DNA of 63,449 bases from contig PBOG01000104.1 of the NCBI GenBank assembly GCA_002724245.1, positions 1 to 63,449 on the forward strand, in the 5' to 3' direction. Source of the DNA: Planctomycetaceae bacterium. GTDB lineage: Bacteria; Planctomycetota; Planctomycetia; Pirellulales; Pirellulaceae. The position numbers and the translations under genes were made by a program. Below are positions 18,893 to 28,522 of this stretch, in pieces (positions within the stretch are counted from its first letter, which is position 1; the number at the start of each line of letters is the position of its first letter). The notes beneath the pieces were generated by a model, which was given only the letters and a program-made list of their open reading frames with translations, made no database searches and had not been told where the DNA came from.

Positions 18893-19173
18893 ATTACTTC
18901 TGGCTGTCGAGCTCACCGGTGCGATTCCTTTGAGAAACGGAGGAGGGTATGCGAACTTCCAATCCAGCCCCAGTCCACACTGGTACACTGCGGCGAACAC
19001 ACTGCGAGGAACCCGCTGTGCGAAAATGGTGTTCCGAAATTGTAAACCGCGCAAGAGTCTCGGCCAATCAGGGCAGCCGGTTTCCTGCTATAACAACAGC
19101 CTGCCCGTTGGTGCCTCAGGCGTCATTGGCGACAGATGTATCGCTTCCCCAAACGCTCTGCTCCCGGCATGCC

Positions 19174-20574
19174 ATGAAAAGCCTCTCCAGCTCGTCCTGC
19201 GACCTTCGACAAATCCGGCGGCATGTTTCCGTCGCCATGCTCTGGATGCTCCTGGTCAGCACAACACAGGTCCTGCCGGGAAAATCGACAGCCGCAGACA
19301 CGCCTGGTGCGCCACCCAACATCGTCGTCCTCGTCAGCGATGACGCCGGCTACGCAGATTTTTCCTTCCAGGGCAGTCGCCAGATCGCCACCCCGCATCT
19401 CGACGCCATTCGCCGGGGCGGCGTCCTCTGCCAGGCCGGCTACGTCACGGCATCGGTCTGTAGTCCTTCACGCGCAGGCTTGTTGAGCGGACGCTACCAG
19501 CAACGCTTTGGACATGAATTCAACATTCCCCCGAAGTACAGCGAAACCAATGGACTTCCTCTCTCGGAAGTACTGCTACCTGCGGTTCTTCAAAAACTGA
19601 ATTACCGCACCATCGGCCTGGGAAAATGGCATTTAGGCTACGCGCCAAAATTCCATCCACTGAATCGAGGGTTTGACGACTTCTACGGATTTCTACAAGG
19701 TGCCCGCAGCTACTTTCCACTCGCCCCCCCCACGCGTCTCAATCGCCTGCTCACAAATCGGCAACCCGCCCCCGAACAATTCGACTACCTCACACAAGAA
19801 CTAGGCACGCGGGCTGCCGCATACATTGCCAACCACGCACAGCAACCCTTTTTCCTGTACGTCTCGTTCAACGCGGTGCACACCCCGATGCAGGCCACTC
19901 CCGCGTTGCTGGAACGGGTGCCCAAGGAAATCTCCGATCCGCGTCGTCGCAAACTCGTCGCGATGACGTTGGGGCTCGACGACGCGATTGGGGCAGTGAC
20001 GGCCGCACTGCGCAAGCACAAACTGGAGCAGAACACTCTGTTGTTTTTCGTCAATGACAATGGTGGCGCCCGCACCAACGCTTCCTCGAATCAACCCCTG
20101 CGCGGCCGCAAAGGGTCTCCCTTTGAAGGGGGCATTCGGGTTCCCTTCCTGGTCCGCTGGCCGCAGCGGATCCCCGCCGACAGCACTTATACCATGCCGG
20201 TCAGTACGCTCGACATCTTTGCCACCGCGATCACGGCCGCTGGCCACGAAGGCCAGACACCCAATCCACTCGACGGCGTCAACCTGACCCCTTTCCTGTC
20301 CGGGGACAAGAAAGGACGCCCACACCAGCGACTGTACTGGCGCAAGGGTAATAACCTCGCGATTCGCGATGGCGACTGGAAACTGCTCCATTATCGCGGT
20401 GGGCCGCCACGTCTGTTCAACCTGGCGACAGACCAAAGTGAACAAGCAGAGCTCTCATCCCGCCACCCGGAACGGGTTGCCGAACTATCCGCGCACCTCA
20501 ATGAATGGAATCAATCACTCATCGCCCCACGCTGGCAGGGCTTGAGAAACCGTCGCAACAAATCGCGTAATTGA
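19174..20574 (+). CDS. Secreted type I sulfatase
   Basis: 466 residues. Arylsulfatase-family enzyme that hydrolyses sulfate esters, in planctomycetes commonly of algal or animal polysaccharides. The formylglycine signature CSPSRAG is at residues 96-102 (Cys96 would be converted to formylglycine), the N-terminal metal site is VLVSDDAGYADF, and GKWHLG and the NDNGG segment complete the active site. ATG at 19174 starts a plausible leader (MKSLSSSSCDL... VAMLWMLLVSTTQVLPG). The open frame extends upstream to 18949 but that part has no homology-like or signal features. A separate anaerobic or aerobic FGE elsewhere in the genome would be needed for activity. Confidence 0.93.
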   Translation: MKSLSSSSCDLRQIRRHVSVAMLWMLLVSTTQVLPGKSTAADTPGAPPNIVVLVSDDAGYADFSFQGSRQIATPHLDAIRRGGVLCQAGYVTASVCSPSRAGLLSGRYQQRFGHEFNIPPKYSETNGLPLSEVLLPAVLQKLNYRTIGLGKWHLGYAPKFHPLNRGFDDFYGFLQGARSYFPLAPPTRLNRLLTNRQPAPEQFDYLTQELGTRAAAYIANHAQQPFFLYVSFNAVHTPMQATPALLERVPKEISDPRRRKLVAMTLGLDDAIGAVTAALRKHKLEQNTLLFFVNDNGGARTNASSNQPLRGRKGSPFEGGIRVPFLVRWPQRIPADSTYTMPVSTLDIFATAITAAGHEGQTPNPLDGVNLTPFLSGDKKGRPHQRLYWRKGNNLAIRDGDWKLLHYRGGPPRLFNLATDQSEQAELSSRHPERVAELSAHLNEWNQSLIAPRWQGLRNRRNKSRN

Positions 20575-20699
20575 GTTCGCACACCGGGAACCAAACGTCT
20601 TGCGCGGCTAGACAGTCAGGTTTGGATGCTCGAGAATCGCAGCAGTCCGCAACCCCTCCGCGGCCTGCCCTCTGATGACCTTTACCAAGGAGCCGCCCC

Positions 20700-21704
20700 A
20701 TGGCCCAGTTCCTGTTTGACAAAGACGTCCGCATCAGTCCACTACGCCACCGCACAATCGGCATCATCGGTTATGGCAATCAGGGTGGCGCGCAAGCACT
20801 CAACCTGCGCGATAGCGGTTGTCGTGTTCTCATCGGGAACCGAAACGATCGCTATGCTCGCCAGGCACGTAACGACGGCTTCGAAGTCATGTCAATACGA
20901 CGTGCAGTCACCGCCGCCGACATCCTGATCATCGCGATCCCTGACGAAATACAGGAAGCGCTGTACCAGCGACATATTCAGCCGGCGCTGCGCAGCGGCC
21001 AGGTCCTCAACTTCGCCAGCAGCTACAGTATTCGCTTCGGCTGTATCGTTCCACCCGAGGATGTCGATGTGATCATGATGTCACCGCGGGCGATGGGAGT
21101 CACGGTACGCGAATCGTACCTGGCCGGCAAAGGCGTTCCCGGTTTTGTTGCGGTTGATCAGGACACTTCAGGACAGGCTCGAGCGATCGCACTCGCCCTG
21201 GCCAAGGGAGTCGGCTGCACCCGCGCGGGCGTGGTGGAATGTAGTTTTGCAGACGAAACCGATGTCAATCTGCTCGGTGAACAAGCGCTCTGGCCACTGT
21301 TAACGCAAGCACTGCTGCTGACCTACGAAGTGGCCGTCGAAGCCGGGGTACCCCCTGAAGTTGCCTTGATCGAGTTTTATGCCTCGGGAGAAGCCTCCGA
21401 AGTGCTGCGGCAAATGGCACTAGAAGGGATGTTCAAGCAGGCCCGTTACCACTCTCCGACCTCCCGCTATGGCACCTTGTCGCGGGCAGAAACACTCCCC
21501 AACAAACAACTCAAGACAGCTATGCAGAAGGCGTTAAAAGGTATCCGCGACGGCTCTTTCGCCCAGGAGTGGGCACGCGAACAGGCAAGCGGTTACGCGC
21601 GCCTGAAAAAGCTGAAGCAACGCGCCGAGCAGCACCCCATCAACAAAACCGAGAAACGGGTACAAGCGCTGGCAACTTCTCCCGGCAACTTCACCATGCA
21701 GTAG
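20700..21704 (+). CDS. Ketol-acid reductoisomerase-like protein with altered active site
   Basis: 334 residues, clearly homologous along its whole length to class I ketol-acid reductoisomerase (IlvC): IGIIGYGNQGGAQALNLRDSG (20-40) is the NADPH fold motif, and GKGVPGFVAVDQD, AKGVGCTRAGV and GEQALWPLL follow in the normal order. Key catalytic positions differ. The usual His of the FAHG segment is replaced (NFASSYSIRF, 104-113), the Lys of MAPKGPG is Arg130 in MMSPRAMG, the metal Asp of ETDLFGEQ aligns with Asn190 (Glu194 is kept), and the knotted-domain E-x3-E becomes E225-x5-E231. So it is probably not a normal branched-chain enzyme and should not be labelled ilvC. The ATG has AGGAG seven bases upstream. 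Confidence 0.8.
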   Translation: MAQFLFDKDVRISPLRHRTIGIIGYGNQGGAQALNLRDSGCRVLIGNRNDRYARQARNDGFEVMSIRRAVTAADILIIAIPDEIQEALYQRHIQPALRSGQVLNFASSYSIRFGCIVPPEDVDVIMMSPRAMGVTVRESYLAGKGVPGFVAVDQDTSGQARAIALALAKGVGCTRAGVVECSFADETDVNLLGEQALWPLLTQALLLTYEVAVEAGVPPEVALIEFYASGEASEVLRQMALEGMFKQARYHSPTSRYGTLSRAETLPNKQLKTAMQKALKGIRDGSFAQEWAREQASGYARLKKLKQRAEQHPINKTEKRVQALATSPGNFTMQ

Positions 21705-21925
21705 TTCGTTTTAACCTGCATGCGCACCACTGGGAAAACACAACGTGTACCAGGACGCATTCCCTCACAAATGTAACGTCCAAGAAATACCACACTTCCA
21801 TCGCAAATCGGGCGCCACCCAACTGCACTCATAGCCAACCAACGGATACGATAGAAGGCGCACCGATGCCAAGAGATGCCGCATCGATCAACCTGCCATG
21901 AGTCCGCTTGTCCAGGAGACAACCG

Positions 21926-22993
21926 ATGCATCGACTGTCCCCCTCCCTACTAACCGCAGCCCTGCTACTGACCGCCAATAGCGTCTTTGCGCAATTGGCG
22001 CCAGGCGTGCGCGGCGTCGCGCCACGCGCCCCCGAAAAAATGGTGATCGATGGCAACCTGTCAGAATTCCAACAAGCATTCTGCACCCCGATCAACTATT
22101 TTCATCCCGACCAGAAAAATCGGCCAGCGCAGTTCTTTTACCTGTGGGACGACGAGGCGTTCTACGCAGGCTTGCGCACGCTTGATGAAAAACCGGCCAA
22201 TCCAGCACCCGACGGCCAATTGTGGCTGGGTGACGGGGGGGAGTGGTACTTTGATACGCGACGAGGTCCGTCGTTTCGTTCCACACGCTGGACCAACGAC
22301 GGGTCGCTCCACTGTTACTGGGTTGGGCTGACCGGCACTGAAGTCGCTCCCCGTTTTTGTCTGCGGCCCGGATATCTGAACGCAATCCCCAAGCTGGGGA
22401 TTGAAGTCGGTGCCCGCCGTACTGCACATGGGATGGAAGTGGAATTCAAACTTCCCTGGAAAAATTTCCCCAACTTTGCCGCCCGTCAGAATGAAGTCAT
22501 CGGCTTGGATGCCGAACTGTGTTATTCCGATGGGGGCTCGCGGGTCGACCGCTTTTTTGCCTACGGATCGCCTCTCTCAGTACAGCAACCTGCAAGTCTG
22601 GCACGCGTTCAACTGGTGGACCAACTCCGACGTGAAGACTGGGTCGCCTGTGGTCCAGTCCTGATGCCGATGCGTTGCGATACTGCCTGGGGGCAGGCAG
22701 AAAAGGCTCGGGCCCACGGCATGATTGCCCTGCCACCGAACCACGCAAAACTGGTTGGCAAGATTGTCTTTCGCCTGACCGACCTGGACGGAACAATCCT
22801 GGGCAACTTCCCTGCGACGCACCAGGTCATTCAACAGGAAGGCAGTTTTGTTCGCGCCACCGCAAACTGGCCGATCGACCTGGCACCTCCGGGAGGCCAC
22901 CATGTCACGGCCATTGTTCACGACCCGGAAGGTCGCGTGTTGACGCGTGTTGCCCCGCGACTGGTGAGCACTTCAGTCCAGCAGGGTTATTAA
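21926..22993 (+). CDS. Secreted CBM9-like carbohydrate-binding protein
   Basis: 355 residues with a signal peptide (MHRLSPSLLTAALLLTANSVFAQ). The mature part opens with a CBM9/DOMON-type pattern: MVIDGNLSEFQQAF, FYLWDDEAFYAGLRTLDEKP, followed by a GLDAELCYSD-type strand, as in family 9 carbohydrate-binding modules that bind sugar chain ends. The C-terminal ~120 residues look like an additional beta-sandwich. No catalytic domain is seen. The ATG at 21926 has AGGAG eight bases upstream and is preferred to an earlier TTG. An esterase follows after 77 bp on the same strand, so both may work on the same extracellular substrate. Confidence 0.75.
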   Translation: MHRLSPSLLTAALLLTANSVFAQLAPGVRGVAPRAPEKMVIDGNLSEFQQAFCTPINYFHPDQKNRPAQFFYLWDDEAFYAGLRTLDEKPANPAPDGQLWLGDGGEWYFDTRRGPSFRSTRWTNDGSLHCYWVGLTGTEVAPRFCLRPGYLNAIPKLGIEVGARRTAHGMEVEFKLPWKNFPNFAARQNEVIGLDAELCYSDGGSRVDRFFAYGSPLSVQQPASLARVQLVDQLRREDWVACGPVLMPMRCDTAWGQAEKARAHGMIALPPNHAKLVGKIVFRLTDLDGTILGNFPATHQVIQQEGSFVRATANWPIDLAPPGGHHVTAIVHDPEGRVLTRVAPRLVSTSVQQGY

Positions 22994-23070
22994 TAGCCGG
23001 TTTGCACAAAACCGCATAACACACTTTCTGCCAATCGGTTTCCCACCCTATTTTTCAGGAAAAGAGTTTG

Positions 23071-24219
23071 ATGTACCCCCACACCCTGCACGGCATTCTG
23101 TTTAGCTTGCTGGTCACAGGCATGCTGTCGCCCGATCGCACCGGCCCTCAACAAGTCGCTGCACAGGAAACGCCAGCCGATGTGGAAGGAGTCCATCTGC
23201 TACGTATCCAATCCGACCTGCTGACCGCCTTCTGGGGCCGCCCAATGTACCTGGAAGCGGGTGTCGTGTTGCCTCCCGAAGACAAACGGGATCCGGCAGG
23301 TACCCCCGTCTGCTACAGCATTCACGGCTTTGGCGGATCCCACCGTGTCGCCTGGCGGGCAGGCCCCCGGCTACGTGAGCAGATCGCAGCCGGTCAACGA
23401 CCTCCCATGATCTACGCCTTTCTTAACGCACAGTTTTCCCTGGGCCACCATGAATTTGCCGATTCCGTGAACAACGGACCATGGGGCCAGGCGCTACTCA
23501 AAGAACTCGTGCCGGCACTGGAAAAAAAATTCCAGGCGGCTGCCGTGCCCGGCGCCCGCTTCCTGACTGGACATTCCAGTGGTGGCTGGAGCAGCCTGTG
23601 GTTACAGATCACCTACCCTGACTTTTTTGGTGGCACCTGGTCTACCGCACCAGACCCGGTCGACTTTCGCGACTTTACTGGGATCGACATCTATCGTTTC
23701 CCCAACGCCTACGAAGACCCCGAGGGAAACAAAATTCAGTTAATGCGACGGCAAGGAAAGTTCGTCCTTTCCATCCAGGACTACGTCAAATCAGAAATCG
23801 CCAAGCGCGACTACGGCGGTCAATTCGCCAGCTTTGACGCGGTTTTCAGTCCGCGCGGCGAGGACGGCCGTCCCCAACCCCTGTTTGATCGCAAATCCGG
23901 AAAAATTAATCACACGGTTGCGAAAGCGTGGGAAAAGTACGACATCCGACTGATCCTCAAACGGAATTGGGAACAGCTACAGCCAAAAATCCAGGGTAAG
24001 TTGCGGATATACATGGGCACGCTCGACACGTTCCGTTTAGAAGGGGCATTAAAACTACTCGACGCCGAGCTCAAGGAACTCAAAAGCGATGCCCAAGTCG
24101 TCTTCATCGAGGGTCGCGACCATGGCACGCTACTGCAACCCCACCCGGAATTATGGCCCCGGGGGCTGCGAACGGAAATCCACCAGCAGATGTGGAAGCG
24201 CTGGCAACAGAGTCAATAG
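23071..24219 (+). CDS. Secreted putative esterase (alpha/beta hydrolase, PF00756-like)
   Basis: 382 residues of the esterase D / enterochelin-esterase-like alpha/beta hydrolase group. The nucleophile elbow is TGHSSGGW with Ser169, the oxyanion segment is SIHGFGGSH (~83-91), and a late GRDHGTLL supplies the likely catalytic His; an Asp in YMGTLDTF may be the acid. An N-terminal hydrophobic leader (MYPHTLHGILFSLLVTGML) indicates export. ATG at 23071 has AGGAAAAGAG upstream. Located between the CBM9-like gene and an M19 peptidase gene on the same strand. Likely removes acyl or feruloyl-type groups from a polymer, but substrate is inference. Confidence 0.8.
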   Translation: MYPHTLHGILFSLLVTGMLSPDRTGPQQVAAQETPADVEGVHLLRIQSDLLTAFWGRPMYLEAGVVLPPEDKRDPAGTPVCYSIHGFGGSHRVAWRAGPRLREQIAAGQRPPMIYAFLNAQFSLGHHEFADSVNNGPWGQALLKELVPALEKKFQAAAVPGARFLTGHSSGGWSSLWLQITYPDFFGGTWSTAPDPVDFRDFTGIDIYRFPNAYEDPEGNKIQLMRRQGKFVLSIQDYVKSEIAKRDYGGQFASFDAVFSPRGEDGRPQPLFDRKSGKINHTVAKAWEKYDIRLILKRNWEQLQPKIQGKLRIYMGTLDTFRLEGALKLLDAELKELKSDAQVVFIEGRDHGTLLQPHPELWPRGLRTEIHQQMWKRWQQSQ

Positions 24220-24315
24220 GCCAACGAAACTCACCACAACGCGGGGCAGAACCGGCAGTGCTATCGCGTCTGCTGGCACCTGCGATCGTTACCACTCATT
24301 GATGGAATCGAATTT

Positions 24316-25419
24316 GTGACACAACCCCTCATCGTCGATTTGCATTTGGATCTGGCATGGGATGCCTTGTTTTGGAACCGCGACCTGACCCGCACCGCAG
24401 CCGAGGTACGTCAGCAGGAAGAACAAGACATCCCACAAGTGGCCGCAGGCTTCGACACAGGTATCTGTACCGTCACTTTTCCAGAAATGCGCCGCGGTAG
24501 TGTTGGGCTCATGCTGAGCACCATCATGTCACGTATTGAACCGCGTTATCTGGAAAGCCGCCGAGACGGGATGCGCACCCAGGAACAGGCAATTGGAATC
24601 GGGCGAGGCCACCTGGCCTACTACCAGGCGATGACACGACGCGGAGAAATCAAACCCGTCCGCAACGCAGCGGATCTCGACGAGGCCGTCGCAGCCTGGC
24701 AAGCTCCTACCGACCAGACCCCAATCTACCACATTCTCTCCATGGAAAGCGCCGACCCAATCGCCAATCCTGACGACGTTGGCTTCTGGTGGGATGCCGG
24801 ATTGCGCGTCGTCGGACCGGCCCATTTCGGCCACAACACGTACATCCATGGAACCTTTACCGAAGGCGGTCTGAAACCTCCAGCTCGACCGCTCTACCAG
24901 GCCATGCGGGAAGCCGGCATGATCCTCGATATCACGCACATGGCCGACCAGGCAGTCTGGGAGTCGTTTGACCTGTGGGACGGACCGGTGCTGGCGTCAC
25001 ATTGTACCTGCCGATCGATTGTCCCAGGACAGCGTCATCTGACCGACGATATGATTCGGGAAGTGATTCGCCGCGATGGCATTATTGGACTGGTGTTCTG
25101 TCAGTTCTTCATTGATCCCGATATCCAGTGGGAAACGCGTCCACCACGGCACCAATGGGATTCGAAATACGGGATGGAGGGACTATTGCCCCACATCGAA
25201 CACATTGCCGATCTGGCAGGCGGTTCACTAGATAATATTGCAATCGGTACTGATATGGACGGGGGCTTCGGCGCCGAAGTAACCCCCACCGACGTTGACA
25301 CCATTGCTGATCTCCAGGGCTTTGCCGACGTGCTACGAGGCGCTGGAATCAGCGAAAGCGACATCACCGGCATCCTGCATGGCAATGCGCTACGCATGTT
25401 CCGCCGGGCCTGGAGTTGA
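24316..25419 (+). CDS. Membrane dipeptidase-like hydrolase (M19), paralogue B
   Basis: 367 residues. Metal-site residues are conserved: VDLHLDL (His-x-Asp), SMESADP (Glu), DITHMAD (His), ASHCTCRS (His) and IGTDMDGG (Asp). It shares with the other two paralogues the GFWWDAGLRVVGPAHFGH segment, confirming one subfamily. The start is a GTG at 24316; no ATG lies between it and the first motif. No export signal. It follows the secreted esterase gene by 96 bp. Convergent with the mannonate-dehydratase-like gene. Confidence 0.9.
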   Translation: MTQPLIVDLHLDLAWDALFWNRDLTRTAAEVRQQEEQDIPQVAAGFDTGICTVTFPEMRRGSVGLMLSTIMSRIEPRYLESRRDGMRTQEQAIGIGRGHLAYYQAMTRRGEIKPVRNAADLDEAVAAWQAPTDQTPIYHILSMESADPIANPDDVGFWWDAGLRVVGPAHFGHNTYIHGTFTEGGLKPPARPLYQAMREAGMILDITHMADQAVWESFDLWDGPVLASHCTCRSIVPGQRHLTDDMIREVIRRDGIIGLVFCQFFIDPDIQWETRPPRHQWDSKYGMEGLLPHIEHIADLAGGSLDNIAIGTDMDGGFGAEVTPTDVDTIADLQGFADVLRGAGISESDITGILHGNALRMFRRAWS

Positions 25420-25481
25420 CACGTTCCACGCAGCGTACCTGGCCTTGCGCCGCCTGCCAGTCCGCCCCGAGTGGCGGCCAG

Positions 25482-26591
25482 CTAACCAGTCGTCTGCATC
25501 GTTTGAATCAAGGCTTTGATATACCCGTAACTGTGGGCAAATGCCTGCAAGCCGCCAGGGTCGTCAGGGTGCTGCGGGACGTGGTCAGGCATCACCATGT
25601 AGGGATAGTCGACCTCATACAGCGTCCTGGCAACTTCCACCATGTTCATGTCGCCGTTATCGAGATAGACCTCCTGGAAATCATCTCGCCGGCCACGGAT
25701 ATTGCGGAAGTGGATATTGAATATCTTCTTGCGTTCACCGAAATAGCGAATCACGTCGTGAATTTCACGAGCAGGATCCTGCAGCATTTCCGCGGCCGTC
25801 CCCAGGCACAAATTAAGCCCGTGATAAGGACTCTCAGCAATCGAAACAAACCGCTTCATCCCGGCAAAGGTACCCAACACTCGGTTGATTCCTTGAAAAC
25901 CGGATTCGGGCATGCCCGGATCGTGAGGATGACACGCTGCCCGAATCTTGTATTCGTTGCAAACAGGAATGACCCGTTCCAGAAAATACGTGATCCGTTC
26001 CCAGGCGATGTCAGCAGTCACGCGACCAGCCTGGGTCAGGGGCGGATCAGCAACCGCCTGGGACAATTTCCAGGTGCTGTAACTGGACCCACCGCGACCG
26101 GGTGTCCGCGCCACACGTGGCACTCCTAACAGACTCATGTTGTATTTCCAGGCAGGAATCCCAGCCTGAGCGCAGTGGGCTGTCATTAATTGGATGTGCT
26201 CGATATCACGATCGCGTTCGGGACTCTTTCCCAACACGATCGAACCGCGCCGCTCGCGGTCGATGTGAGACGATGTCAAAAACGGAAGGGCCACCATATC
26301 GAGCGTAATTCCCTGGCTTTCACAAAGATCACGTGTCTTTTCCAATTCCTCGACGGTCCAATATCCGCGTTGCCCTGGGTTTGGCGGATAGCCACAAATA
26401 TGATCGACGCCATGGCGTTTGAAATACTGCAACCTTTCGACCGTGGTCGGACCACGCTGCGTACCGACATACATCCGCACCGGTCGTTTGGCTTCCGCAG
26501 CGGAAGCGTTGGCCTGAATTCCGATGGACTGGGCACAGCCGGCTAACGCGGTCGTGGCGCCGGTCACGGATAAAAATTGGCGGCGTTTCAT
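25482..26591 (-). CDS. Exported mannonate-dehydratase-like TIM-barrel protein
   Basis: 369 residues similar to mannonate dehydratase (UxuA), the enzyme turning D-mannonate into 2-keto-3-deoxygluconate. Family segments are present: AACHPHDPGMP, GLNLCLGTAAEM, IFNIHFRNIRG and YLDNGDMNM, which carry metal-binding His/Asp/Cys residues. Unlike UxuA, the N-terminus is a leader with twin arginines and a lipobox (MKRRQFLSVTGATTALAGC), predicting Tat export and possibly lipid anchoring at Cys19. GAGGAG lies upstream of the ATG. Because UxuA works in the cytoplasm, the protein may have another isomerase or dehydratase role. It converges on the M19 gene with 62 bp between. Confidence 0.8.
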   Translation of the reverse strand: MKRRQFLSVTGATTALAGCAQSIGIQANASAAEAKRPVRMYVGTQRGPTTVERLQYFKRHGVDHICGYPPNPGQRGYWTVEELEKTRDLCESQGITLDMVALPFLTSSHIDRERRGSIVLGKSPERDRDIEHIQLMTAHCAQAGIPAWKYNMSLLGVPRVARTPGRGGSSYSTWKLSQAVADPPLTQAGRVTADIAWERITYFLERVIPVCNEYKIRAACHPHDPGMPESGFQGINRVLGTFAGMKRFVSIAESPYHGLNLCLGTAAEMLQDPAREIHDVIRYFGERKKIFNIHFRNIRGRRDDFQEVYLDNGDMNMVEVARTLYEVDYPYMVMPDHVPQHPDDPGGLQAFAHSYGYIKALIQTMQTTG

Positions 26592-26883
26592 GGCAAAGTT
26601 CTCCTCTCAACGAATCACATGAAAAGTTTTTCCGCGTAACGCAGACCGGTCCAATCCATGGACGGAGCGCACCGGGCGAGACCGCATTCTAGCATTTCGG
26701 CCAGACTGCGACTTCGTTGGGGAACGATTATGGTGATGCGGCGTGCCGGAAAAGAGAGGTGGTCCTGCGCGGCTTTGGGTTACAATGTCGAGCCCTTTCC
26801 AGCCCCGTACCGCGCGCCCTGTGCCGTCCGCTGGCACACTCCAACAGCGCATTTACTTGACGCCAACCCAACGGGTCAGCACG

Positions 26884-28464
26884 ATGCCTGCCAACTCGAC
26901 ACTCCCCAACAAGAATCGTGTTTCACTGTGGAACCGCATCCGCGTCGCCACGAGACTACTGTGGGAACTGCGCGGGCCCGATTTCCAGGCGGCTGGCACA
27001 TTCGTCCGCATGCGGTATGGCCAGTACTCTCTGCCTGTTCGCTGGTTTTACTTTCTTGGCTGGGCACTGCGACAAATGTGGATCGTGATTCCAGACGCGC
27101 TTTGCCATCTGCAGGTCCCGTCCCAGGTGTCTTCCACTCCCATGTGGCTGATGACACCGAACCCCCTGGCCAATCACCCCTGGCAAAACGCGCCGCAGCA
27201 ACAACTGCCCACGGAAGTCGACACCGTTGTCATCGGGGCTGGCTTTACCGGCGCAGCCACCGCCTACCACTGGCGGAAGCACAGCCCACCAGAGCGTTCA
27301 CTCCTGATCCTGGAAATGGATGATCCCGCCAGTGGCAGCTCGGGACGCAATGAGGGCCTGGTTGTCATGGGCAGGTATTTCAAAATGGTCCAGGAAACCG
27401 TCCTGCACAATCTGAACCGTGTACGTCACGACCTCACCGACTCCCAGCGACTGCAGCTGGCCAGACAATTCGCTGATCGCTACTGTCGAGCCGCCTACCG
27501 CAATGCGGAATTGATTGAAAAAACGATCATGGCAGAGTCCTTTGAGTGCGATTACGCGCGGGCCGGCTGGGTCCAGGCTAGGACAGCCGCCGAGCAGTCC
27601 TCGCTGGCGGAATCAATCGCACTAGCCACCGAGAACGGCTACCACGATTGGACCAGTATCACGCCCCAGGAAGTGTTGAAAAAAACCGGTATGCGGGTCC
27701 AGCATAACGCAGGCTTTTCGATCGCTGCCGCCTCCTGGCATCCTGCCAAATGGGTCTGGTGTCTTTTGCAGACTGCGTTACAAGTCCCACAGGTCTCGCT
27801 CTACACCCGGACACGCGTCACCGCGCTGACCGACGAAGGCCCTGCATATCGTGTCGAAACCACTCGCGGGACAGTAACAGCCCGGCATGTCGTGCTGGCA
27901 ACCGAATCCTACACCCCGGCCCTGCAAGCCATGTTCCACGATGCAATTCTACCCATGCAAGAACAAGCCGCCAGCGGTGACGGCGGTCCAGCGGAGATGC
28001 AACCGCATGTCGGAATCAGCGGTACCTGGTGGTTCGCCGGTCGTTATGGCAAACGCGTTCTGTTTGGCTCCGGTGGATCGCGTGTCCGCGATCGCGAAGC
28101 AGGACGTAATCGACCTTCTCGTTTCCTGACCAAGTTCATTGCCGGCGAAATGAAGCAGAGCTATGGTCCTTTTCAGTTAGAACTCCAGAATGAGTGGAGT
28201 GGTACCGTTGGCTACACACCTGACGAATTCCCGATCGTCGGCAACTGCGATGGAAAACACCGTTACATCATTGGTGGGATGTGCGGGTCGGGAAGCGGTG
28301 TCTCCTTCAATGCCGCGCGTTGCATCGTCAATCGCATCCTCAACCGCAGCGATGAAATCGATGACTATCCTGCAGCGTATTTTTCACCAACCCGCCTATT
28401 GGATCCCAGACGACATCAATGGCCGCAACTGGAAACAACTCCCTTAGACGACGTCACCACCTGA
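26884..28464 (+). CDS. FAD-dependent oxidoreductase (DAO family) with long N-terminal extension
   Basis: 526 residues from the ATG at 26884 (start uncertain; ATG at 26785 is also in frame and neither has a good ribosome site). The FAD-binding VVIGAGFTGAATAYHW begins only at ~residue 116, preceded by an extension of ~110 residues that contains a hydrophobic, Trp-rich stretch (RWFYFLGWALRQMWIVI). The rest follows the DAO pattern: GSSGRNEGL after the ribose-binding acid, and GYTPDEFPIVG plus GGMCGSGSGVSFNAA at the C-terminus. Similar proteins oxidise amino acids or N-methylated amino acids. putA starts 58 bp downstream, so coupled amino-acid catabolism is likely. Confidence 0.82.
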   Translation: MPANSTLPNKNRVSLWNRIRVATRLLWELRGPDFQAAGTFVRMRYGQYSLPVRWFYFLGWALRQMWIVIPDALCHLQVPSQVSSTPMWLMTPNPLANHPWQNAPQQQLPTEVDTVVIGAGFTGAATAYHWRKHSPPERSLLILEMDDPASGSSGRNEGLVVMGRYFKMVQETVLHNLNRVRHDLTDSQRLQLARQFADRYCRAAYRNAELIEKTIMAESFECDYARAGWVQARTAAEQSSLAESIALATENGYHDWTSITPQEVLKKTGMRVQHNAGFSIAAASWHPAKWVWCLLQTALQVPQVSLYTRTRVTALTDEGPAYRVETTRGTVTARHVVLATESYTPALQAMFHDAILPMQEQAASGDGGPAEMQPHVGISGTWWFAGRYGKRVLFGSGGSRVRDREAGRNRPSRFLTKFIAGEMKQSYGPFQLELQNEWSGTVGYTPDEFPIVGNCDGKHRYIIGGMCGSGSGVSFNAARCIVNRILNRSDEIDDYPAAYFSPTRLLDPRRHQWPQLETTPLDDVTT

Positions 28465-28522
28465 CGGCATCGTGTCACGTACCCCGCGAGGCACACCTGG
28501 CCAACACATTCGGGAACCGACC

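Noticed and set aside
20700-21704. Straight ilvC assignment
   Set aside because: Global similarity is clear, but several catalytic and metal positions are substituted, so the gene symbol was withheld.
25462-25477. Hairpin CCGCC/GGCGG between convergent genes as a terminator
   Set aside because: The stem is only 5 bp and there is no T-run on either strand.
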